This document shows positions 48,801 through 58,900 of a DNA stretch of 64,000 bases, one piece after another. Numbering within the stretch: the stretch's first letter is position 1; each line of letters starts with the position of its first letter. The position numbers and the translations under genes were made by a program. The notes beneath the pieces were generated by a model that made no database searches, was not told where the DNA came from, and was given only the letters and a program-made list of their open reading frames with translations. The stretch comes from Leuctra nigra (lineage: Eukaryota > Arthropoda > Insecta > Plecoptera > Leuctridae): contig OW203763.1 of NCBI GenBank assembly GCA_934045905.1, forward strand, positions 47,237,494 through 47,301,493. The letters are read 5' to 3'.

Positions 48801-51800
48801 CACGAAGTTGATTTGAGGTCCAAATGTCAATTTGGCATGTATGCATGTTAATATGGCCGAAGGGTTATTTTTGTTACGCATTATAAGGTCTTATTGAATT
48901 GTTTCCAGACGTTTGTTGCTTTTTTGATCACGAAGTAGATTTGAGGTCCAAATGACCATGTGGTATGTATGCATGTTTATATGATTGAAGGGTTAATTTT
49001 GTTAATACGCTTTATAATATCATATTAATGTGTTTCCAGACGTTTGGTGCTTTTTTGATCACGAAGTTGATTTGAGGTCCAAATGTCAATTTGGCATGTA
49101 TGCATGTTAATATGGGTGAAGGGTTATTTTTATTAATACGCTTTATAAGGTCTTATTGAATTGTTTCCAGACGTTAGTTGCTTGTTTGATCACGAAGTAG
49201 ATTTAAGGTCCAAATGACAATGTGGTATGAATGCATGTTAGTATGGCTGATGGGTTAATTTTGTTAATACGCTTTAAAAAGTCTTATTTAGGTGTTTCCA
49301 GACGTTTGGTACTTTTTCGATCTCAAAGTTTTTTTGAGTTCCAAATGAACATGTGGATTGTATGCGTGTAAATTTAGCCGAAAAGGTAATTTTGGTAATA
49401 CTTTTTATAACGTCTTATTGAGGGGTTTCCAGACGTTAGTTGCTTTTTTGATCACGAAGTAGATTGAGGTCCAAATGACCATGTGGTATGTATGCATGTT
49501 TATATGATTAAAGGGTTAATTTTGTTAATACGCTTTATAATGTCATATTAAGGGTTTCCAGACGTTTGGTGCTTTTTTGATCACGAAGTAGATTTAAGGT
49601 CCAAATGACAATGTGGTATGAATGCATGTTAGTATGGCCGATGCGTTAATTTTGTTAATACGCTTTGTTAATACGTCTTATTTAGGTGTTTCCAGGCGTT
49701 TGATACTTTTCAATCTCAACATTGATTTAAGTACCAAATGACCATGTAGTATAGTATGTATGCCTGTTATAATGGCCGAAGGGTTATTTTTGTTAATACG
49801 CTTTATAACGTATTTTAAAATGTTTCTAGACGTTTGTAGCTTTTTTGATCAAGAAGTTGATTTGAGGTTCAAATGCCCATGAGGTATGTATGCATGTTAA
49901 TATTGCCGATGGGTTAATTTTGTTAATACGCTTTAAAAAGTCTTATTTAGGTGTTTCCGGACGTTTGTTGCTTTTTCGATCTCGAAGTATTTTTGAGTTC
50001 CAAATGAACAAGTGGATTGTATGTGTTTAATATAGCCGAAGGGTTAATTTTGGTAATACGATTTATAACGTTGTATTGGGGAGTTTCCAGACGTTTGTTG
50101 TTTTTTTGATCACGAAGTTGATTTGAGTTCCTAATGACCATGTAGTATGTATGCATGTTAAAATGGCCGAAGGGTTATTTTTGTTTATACGCTTTATAAG
50201 GTCTTAATGAATTGTTTCCCGACGTTTGTTGCTTTTTTGATCACGAAGTTGATTTAAGGTCCAAATGACAATGTGGTATGAATGCATGTTAGTATGGCCG
50301 ATGCGTTAATTTTGTTAATACGCTTTGTTAATACGTCTTATTTAGGTGTTTCCAGGCGTTTGATACTTTTCAATCTCAACATTGATTTAAGTACCAAATG
50401 ACCATGTAGTATAGTATGTATGCCTGTTATAATGGCCGAAGGGTTATTTTTGTTAATACGCTTTATAACGTATTTTAAAATGTTTCTAGACGTTTGTAGC
50501 TTTTTTGATCAAGAAGTTGATTTGAGGTTCAAATGCCCATGAGGTATGTATGCATGTTAATATTGCCGATGGGTTAATTTTGTTAATACGCTTTAAAAAG
50601 TCTTATTTAGGTGTTTCCAGTGATTGGTGCTTTTTCGATCTCGAAATTTTTTTGAGTTCCAAATGAACAAGTTGATTGTATGCGTTTAATATAGCCGAAC
50701 GGTTAATTTTGGTAATAAGTTTAATAATGTCTTATTGAGGGGTTTCCAGACGATAGTTGCTTTTTTGATCACGAAGTAGATTTGAGGTCCAAATGACCAT
50801 GTAGTATGTATGCATGTTAATATGACCGATGGGTTAATTTTGTTAATACGCATTATAAGGTCTTATTAAGGGGTTTTCAGACGTTTGGTGCTTTTTTGAT
50901 CACGAAGTAGATTTGAGGTGAAAATGACCATGTGGTATGTATGAATGTTAAGATGACTGATGGGTTAATTTTGTTATTACGCTTTATATTGTCATATTAA
51001 GGGGTTTCCAGACGTTTGGTGCTTTTTCGATCTCGAAGTTTTTTTGAGTTCCAAATGAACTAGTGGATTGTATGCGTTTAATATAGCCGAACGGTTAATT
51101 TTGGTAATACGTTTAATAATGTCTTATTGAGGGGTTTCCAGACGATAGTTGCTTTTTTGATCACGAAGTAGATTTGAGGTCCAAATGACCATGTGGTATG
51201 AATGCATGTTAATATGACCGATGGGTTAATTTTGTTAATACGCTTTATAAGTTCTTATTAAGGGGTTTTCAGACGTTTGGTGCTTTTTTGATCACGAAGT
51301 AGATTTGAGGTAAAAATGACCATGTGGTATGTATGAATGTTAAGATGACTGATGGGTTAATTTTGTTATTACGCTTTATATTGTCATATTAAGGGGTTTC
51401 CAGACGTTTGGTGCTTTTTCGATCTCAAAGTTTTTTTGAGTTCCAAATGAACTAGTGGATTGTATGCGTTTAATATAGCCGAACGGTTAATTTTGGTAAT
51501 ACGTTTAACAACGTCTTATTGAGGGGTTTCCAGACGTTAGTTGCTTTTTTAATCACGAAGTAGATTTGAGGTCCAAATGACCATGTGGTATGTACGCATG
51601 TTAATATGACCGATGGGTTAATTTTGTTAATACGCTTTATAAGGTCTTATTGAATTGTTTCCAGACGTTTGTTGCTTTTTTGATCACGAAGTAGATTTGA
51701 GGTCCAAATGATCACGTGGTATGTATGCATGTTAATATGACCGATGGGTTAATTTTGTTAATACGCTTTATAAGGTCTTATTGAATTGTTTCCAGGCGTT

Positions 51801-53234
51801 AGTTGCTTTTTTGATCACGAAGTAGATTTGAGGTCCAAATAACCATGTGGTATGTATGCATGTTAATATGACCGATGGGTTAATTTTGTTAATACGCTTT
51901 TTAAGGTCTTATTGAATTGTTTCCAGACGTTAGTTGCTTTTTTGATCACGAAGTAGATTTGAGGTCCAAATGATCACGTGGTATGTATGCAGTTTAATAT
52001 GACCGATAGGTTAATTTTGTTAATACGCTTTATAATGTCATATTAAAGGGCTTCCAGACGTTTGGTGCTTTTTTGATCACGAAGTAGATTTGAGGTGAAA
52101 ATGACCATGTGGTATGTATGAATGTTAATATGACTGATGGGATAATTTTGTTATTACGCTTAATATTGTCATATTAAGGGGTTTCCAGACGTTTGGTGCT
52201 TTTTTGATCACGAAGTAGATTTGAGGTGAAAATGACCATGTGGTATGTATGAATGTTAATATGACTGATGGGTTAATTTTGTTATTACGCTTTATATTGT
52301 CATATTAAGGTGTTTCCAGACGTTTGGTGCTTTTTCGATCTCGAAGTTTTTTTGAGTTCCAAATGAACTAGTGGATTGTATGCGTTTAATATAGCCGAAC
52401 GGTTAATTTTGGTAATACGTTTAATAACGTCTTATTGAGGGGTTTCCAGACGTTAGTTGCTTTTTTGATCACGAAGTAGATTTGAGGTCCAAATGACCAT
52501 GTGGTATGTTTGCATGTTAATATGACCGATGGGTTAATTTTGTTAATACGCTTTTTAAGGCATTATTGAATTGTTTCCAGACGTTATTTGCTTTTTTGAT
52601 CACGAAGTAGATTTGTGGTCCAAATGATCACGTGGTATGTATGCATGTTAATATGACCGATGGGTTAATTTTGTTAATACGCTTTATAAGGTTTTATTGA
52701 ATTGTTTCCAGACGTTAGTTGCTTTTTTGATCACGAAGTAGATTTGAGGTCCAAATGACCATGTGGTATGTTTGCATGTTAATATGACCGATGGGTTAAT
52801 TTTGTTAATACGCTTTTTAAGGCATTATTGAATTGTTTCCAGACGTTAGTTGCTTTTTTGATCACGAAGTAGATTTAGGTCAAATGACCATGTGGTATGT
52901 ATGCATGTTAATATGACCGATAGGTTTATTTTGTTAATACGCTTTATAATGTCATATTAAGGGGCTTCCAGACGTTTGGTGCTTTTTTGATCACGAAGTA
53001 GATTTGAGGTGAAAATGACCATGTGGTATGTATGAATGTTAATATGACTGATGGGTTTATTTTGTTATTACGCTTTATATTGTCATATTAAGGGGTTTCC
53101 AGACGTTTGGTGCTTTTATGATCACGAAGTTGATTTAAGGTCCAAATGTCAATGTGGTATGTATGCATGTTAACAAGGCCGATGGGTTAATTTTGATAAT
53201 ACGCTTTATAAAGTCTTATTTAGGTGTTTCCAGA

Positions 53235-53520
53235 CGTTGTTGTTTTATAAGACGTTATAAAACGAATTGCCAAAATTAACCCTTCGGCTATATTAAACAC
53301 ATACAATCCACTTGTTCATTTGGAACTCAAAAAATCTTCGAGATCGAAAAAGCACCAAACGTCTGGAAACACCTAAATAAGACTTTATTAAGCGTATTAA
53401 CAAAATTAACCCTTCAGCCATTTTAACATGCATACATACTACATGGTCATTAGGAACTCAAATCAACTTCGTGATAAAAAAAACAACAAACGTTGTTGTT
53501 TTATAAGACGTTATAAAACG
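53235..53520. repeat. Second copy of the inverted satellite segment
   Basis: Nearly identical to 42552-42837, including both 30-bp flanking direct repeats, at an offset of exactly 10,683 bp. It arose by block duplication, not by an independent inversion. Confidence 0.92.
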
Positions 53521-54343
53521 TATTACGATAATACGATTTATAACGTCTTATTGGGGTGTTTCCAGACGTTTGTTGTTTTTTTGATCACGAAGTTGATTTG
53601 AGTTCCTAATGACCATGTAGACCATGCTTATGACCATGTTAAAATGGCCGATGGGTTAATTTTGTTAATACGCTTTATAAAGTCTTATTTAGGTGTTTCC
53701 AGACGTTTGGTGCTTTTTCGATCTCGAAGATTTTTGAGTTCCAAATGAACGAGTGGATTGTATGCGTTTAATATAGCCGAACTGTTAATTTTGGTAATAC
53801 GTTTAATAATGTCTTATTGAGGGGTTTCCAGACGTTAATTGCTTTTTTGATCACGAAGTAGATTTGAGGTCCAAATGACCATGTGGTATGTATGCATGTT
53901 AATATGACCGATGGGTTAATTTTGTTAATACGCTTTATAAGGTCTTATTGAATTGTTTCCAGACGTTAGTTGCTTTTTTGATCACGAAGTAGATTTGAGG
54001 TCCATATGATCACGTGGTATGTATGCATGTTAATATGACCGATGGGTTAATTTTGTTAATACGCTTTATAAGGTCTTATTGAATTGTTTCCAGACGTATT
54101 TTGCTTTTTTGATCACGAAGTAGATTTGAGGTCCAATTGTCCATGTGGTATGTTAGCATGTTAATATGACCGATGGGTTAATTTTGTTAATACGCTTTAT
54201 AAGGCATTATTGAATTGTTTCCTGACGTTGGTTGCTTTTTTGATCACGAAGTAGATTTGAGGTCAAATGACCATGTTTTATGTATGCATGTTAATATGAC
54301 CGATAGGTTAATTTTGTTAATACGCTTTATAATGTCATATTAA

Positions 54344-54365
54344 GGTAGGGGGAGCCCCTGTAACG
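54344..54365 (+). repeat. Left inverted terminus of the transposon
   Basis: GGTAGGGGGAGCCCCTGTAA directly follows a satellite TTAA. GGGGAGCCCC is itself quasi-palindromic, so part of the left/right match could be coincidence. Confidence 0.5.
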
Positions 54366-55818
54366 GTACTTTCCGCAATTTTTGACTCATTCGGTCTTCG
54401 ACCGTTCCAGAGAGAGGTCACGTTTCTCATTGCTCTGATCAAATATTACTTCTTTCGTCGAGCAGGGAGGAAGGGTTGCTTGAGCTGGCTATTGTCCGGC
54501 CGAGATCCTAATCTCTAGACTTGACAGCAACTCGATGAGCGGAAGAGAACAATGCCTGAGCGACCCTTTCCCTTTACCTGCTCTAATGACACAACTTATT
54601 GACAATTGCCGTACTGATATTATTACGCAGTAGACCTACGTGAAAATTGCGTGTTTTTAACAATTTAGAATACTAATTACAACATACCTCACTTTTTAAA
54701 ATGGAATTTTAGTGCAATTTTAACTGATGTTATTGTTAATGCTTAGAAACTCTTACAGACATGATGAAATATTTGGGTTTCATTCATTTTTAGGATATTT
54801 CGTTATGTTTAAATTATTTAGGTTTGGCATAATACCAAATAAAATTATTCAATTGATTTTAAGTATCTAATTTTCTGTGACGCAAATTTAGTCCGATATT
54901 AGTTAATGTGGCCTTATAGTAATACCGGCCCTTATCCAACAAAATGTATGTGAATAATCAAGAATGATGTGAATAATCAAGAATGTATTGACAAAGAATG
55001 TGTGAAGCTGAAGCCCAATATAATACTACCTCGTACTCGAAGGAGTGAGTTCATTTATTTTTTAGATCGTTTTAATTAATCCGATGTTTGGACAGTAGGT
55101 ACTTACATCAACTACCATCATGGTAAACAAAATTTGGATTATATAAAAACGATTATCCACGGAAATCCAAATTCACTAAAAGACAATTAACAAAATAGTT
55201 ATGCATTCAAATTATAATTGGTATTTCATGGGATATTTCATCCTCTTTTAAATATTCAAATTCCAATGAATTGTAAAAATACAAAAGTATTTCGTAAAAC
55301 TCATGCGTTCTTTTAAAAGACAAAATTAGACAAAAGTCATCTGATTAGTGATTTCTAACATTTCTTATGCACATTAGAGGGAGTTACTGGGAAAGTTAGA
55401 AGCAAGAGGGACAAACACGGGAAAATCCCTGAAGTTCATGTCGCCTGAACTGGGGTAGTTTGCTACGTGTAATCGTGAAATGCAGTGAAATTCATTCACT
55501 TGCAGATATTGCTTCTTAGTGAACAGTCGCAGTGATCTGAATATAGCCAAGTTTGAGTGTCATTGGAGTGTCTTTATAATTTTGCTTGATTGACAAGAGA
55601 GATATGTTTAGTGTTTAGAGTTTCTGTTTTTACGTAGTATTCAAGTAGACGGGCGAGTGATTTTAGTGCGTTGAGTGCCGTCTGCGTTTACATTTTTCTC
55701 GTGTATAAAATAAAGAAAAAGCTTTCTATTAAATAAGTTATAAGAGGGACTGGAGTACCTTTCAGTGTAAGATTTATTTTTTGTTCTTGTATTTGTATTT
55801 ATTTCGTACCTATATAAA

Positions 55819-55919
55819 ATGCGCACCTATAAGACAAGTCGTAAGCGAAACAAACGATCGATGATAAGTCGTCGGCTGGCTGCCAAAAGGAAGGCAGAGA
55901 ATAATCCCGAAGATACGGA
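55819..55919 (+). CDS. Transposase gene coding exon 1
   Basis: It starts MRTYKTSRKRNKRSMISRR, a strongly basic, possibly nuclear-localising N-terminus. The donor is GTAAGT; phase 2. The TATATAAA just before the ATG is too close to be its promoter, so a start further upstream is likely. Confidence 0.7.
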
Positions 55920-58900
55920 GTAAGTGTAAAAAATTTACTATCATTAGTACATTTTAATGGCGATTTATAATGATACATAATATTTATTTGTTATTTTTAT
56001 ATTGATGTCCTACTGTAGGTCCATTTCCTATGAAGCTATAAAGCTTATCAACACTCGATTATAATTTTGAAATATCTACATCTTTCACTCTTTGCCAATG
56101 GAAAAGGCCGGCTTTTCGTCTTGCTCTGGCTAGTATAGAAAATGTTGTAGCTCGCCATCTCAAAATTACAGTTTTACACAATCGCACTATTCGACTAGAA
56201 ATAATATTCTGGACGTTTTTACTTTTACTATAGTTTTGAATACTTTAGGTATATTGATTCCAGCAATAATGCTCCAAAATAATAATTTTTATTGAGAGGG
56301 CGTACTGAATTTGATAATGTTATTATAACTTATAAGTACCATGCGTTTTCATTTACTTTTTAATGTTACTGTACAGGAGCTTATTAGATGCACTTCTGGG
56401 TGAACCAAGTACCAGCACCGGCCACAATGATAATATCTACTGCACACCACCGAAGAGAAGGTCAGTGAGATTTAATTAATTGCAATTAGTTGATATGTGA
56501 ACGGTGTCTCACAAAGTGTGTTATTTAAATGATCGATATAATGAAAATGCAATATTTTAATACAAAATTTGGTTTAGTTGTTGAAAAAGCAAAGCGATAG
56601 CTACTCATTTCGACACTTTTGACTCTGTTCTCAAATTTTTTGCTCTAGGAATTTTCTGCGGGACCAAATGAGATATTCACTTTTGTATTGCATGTACTGG
56701 CTCATCAACCCTTTATACACTAAAAAAGTGTAAAGCTTATTATTAACTTATTTATTCAATTATTATTACTTAATAAATAATTTGAAAATAATTCGTTTTA
56801 TAATGCAGGTTTCAGCAGACTCGTACTATGTCCGCCGTGAATAGCTCAGAATTAGCTGAAGTTCCAATGACGTCATCGCCGCAGACCTCACCGTTAGTAC
56901 ACTCTCTAACATACATCTCGATCATTCAATTTGTTAGCAATTTTTTTATTGAAACATTTGATGGGAACTATCTTATTATGTATTCAGGGAAAATGAAGGC
57001 ATGGTTGAGCAAACTATGCATCTTCCACCGCTCGTCATTGTCACGGATAAACCCGATGGAGAGTCCGTCATGAACGTGATTCCTGGCCGTCGCGTCGTCG
57101 ATCTCTTCCACGTTGCGCAACAATTTGCAGAATTTGAAAAGGTGAAACGAATCCACTCTACGCAATGCACTTATGGCGCTTTCTTGATATCACGAGAAGA
57201 AAGGAATGGGCTACATTCCACCCTGATATATCAATGCAACATGTGCGAAAAGCAGTTCCTGATCAAAACCGATGCGACGGAAAATGGAGTAAACGATGCA
57301 GCGGTGTGGGGCTCGCTTTCTGTGGGCATTGGAAGGGCGCAGTTAGAGGAGCTCTTGGGCGTCATGGATGTACCCATCATGACGGCCAAGAAGTTCAGGG
57401 GACATGAAGAGAAAATCGGACAGGTAAAAATTTATTCAAATATCTGGATTGTAGTGGAAACAAGTACATGTCACCCTCCTTCCCCTTCCATGAATTTACG
57501 TTAGTTTAGCCGGGCTCCCTCTCGACTGGTATCTTTGGAAAAAAATGTTTGAATGAGGTGGGGGCGAATGGAACTAATTTCCTTGATTGTACATACCTAG
57601 ATAAGGTCATTTGAAATTATTAATAATTGAATTAAATAACAAATACTTAATATCTGTGACGTTTCAGCTGACTAATCGGCTTTCATGAGGCAATGACAGG
57701 ACAAGACAACAATGTAAAGTAACAGTTTCAATTTTTGTCTTGTTGTCCTGTCATTGCCTGATAAAAGCGGATATAAGTCAGCTGAAACGTGGCAGATATT
57801 TAATATTTATCAGTAATTCATTTTTAAAATACTATGGGATCTAATAGCTTGCATGAAAATATTATTATTTATTGAAATTTCTTTTTTGTACATCGTACAA
57901 GAATTGGACAAAACATTTAACCGAAAAAATGAAAAAGCACGGAGAAGAAGAACTGCGTCTGGCAAAATTGCACGGGGACTACTTGGATGGCGTTCCATAC
58001 GTAACTGTCATCGTGGATGGAGGATGGAGTAAGAGATCATACAAGCACGGCTACAATGCAGCGTCTGGTGTTGTAAGTAGCCTTTAAAAACCTTTAAAAA
58101 CCAAGACACATATCCCTCTATGTTTTCGATTATGTTTCTATAACGTTCCACGCATATTATTGAGCGAGCGACTACTTTTGACGCTTTTGGCACGGATGTT
58201 TGTTTTTGTTTGTTTGTTTTTTGTCTGTCTCTGCTCGTACAGGTCGCACCGTATATGTGATCGAACTAAATTGTGTACACTTGTAAAGACCACCTCTGAA
58301 ATGTGCATGCTAAAATTTGAACAAAATTTTCCGATTGGTTCAAAAATGAAAGTGGCCTGTAGCTCACACAGTTTGACTTATCAAATTAAAAATGTTGAAA
58401 TTTGTTGAGGCCATTGCGCGTATTGTTTGTGGTCTATGGTCGTATAGTAATATTAGAACTTATCGAAATTAATTTCATTTCAGGCTTGTATTATCGGTGC
58501 CCGAACAAAAAAGCTATTATATTTAGCTGTAAAAAACAAATACTGCTATGCTTGTGCTCGGCGAGATAATGAAGCAGAACAGGTGCCTCATGTGTGCTTC
58601 AAAAACTACTGTGGTTCATCTACAGGAATGGAACAGGAAATAATTGTAGAAGGCTTCTGTTCGAGCATTGAGGAACACGGGGTTATGTACAGATATATGG
58701 TGGGCGACGGAGACTCCTCGGTATTTGCCCGAGTTCGACAAAATGTACCATATGGAAGGTACGTTGAGAAGCGTGAGTGCGCCAATCATGTGATCAGGTG
58801 CTATAAAGATAATTTGTATGCACTGTGCAAAAACAAAGGTTTCGGAATTGCCGCAAGAAAAGTAATCAAGCCTCTTATTGACCGCCTTTGCAAGGGTTCA

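Larger units (their letters stand above)
29873..54343. repeat. Satellite array, monomer about 131 bp
   Basis: About 24.5 kb (about 23 kb without the insertion, roughly 175 monomers). The core of each monomer reads TTTCCAGACGTT, GCTTTTTTGATCACGAAG, GAGGTCCAAATGACCATG, TATGCATGTTAATATG, GGTTAATTTTGTTAATACGC. A second monomer type has TTTTTCGATCTCGAAGTTTT with GAGTTCCAAATGAACA and GGATTGTATGCGT. Divergence is higher on the left than on the right. Short open frames in it recur with the repeat and are not genes. Confidence 0.97.
37065..54343. repeat. Higher-order blocks X-Y-X-X-Y in the satellite
   Basis: Block X (about 37065-41115) recurs near-identically at +6,882 (43950-47997), and most of it again at a further +3,801 (about 48000-51798). 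Block Y (about 41115-43662) recurs at +10,683 (51798-54343). Anchors are identical sequences at 39264, 46146 and 49947, and an inverted segment at 42552 and 53235. 3,801 is 29 monomers. To the left, 29873-30590 matches 36780-37490 at an offset of about 6,907. Confidence 0.9.

Noticed and set aside
39264..50156. Identical 69-codon minus-strand frames at 39264, 46146 and 49947
   Set aside because: They lie in satellite monomers and are identical only because their higher-order blocks were duplicated. The translation resembles no protein.
29873..54343. CRISPR array
   Set aside because: Long direct repeats occur, but the unit is about 131 bp without unique spacers, and the window is clearly eukaryotic.
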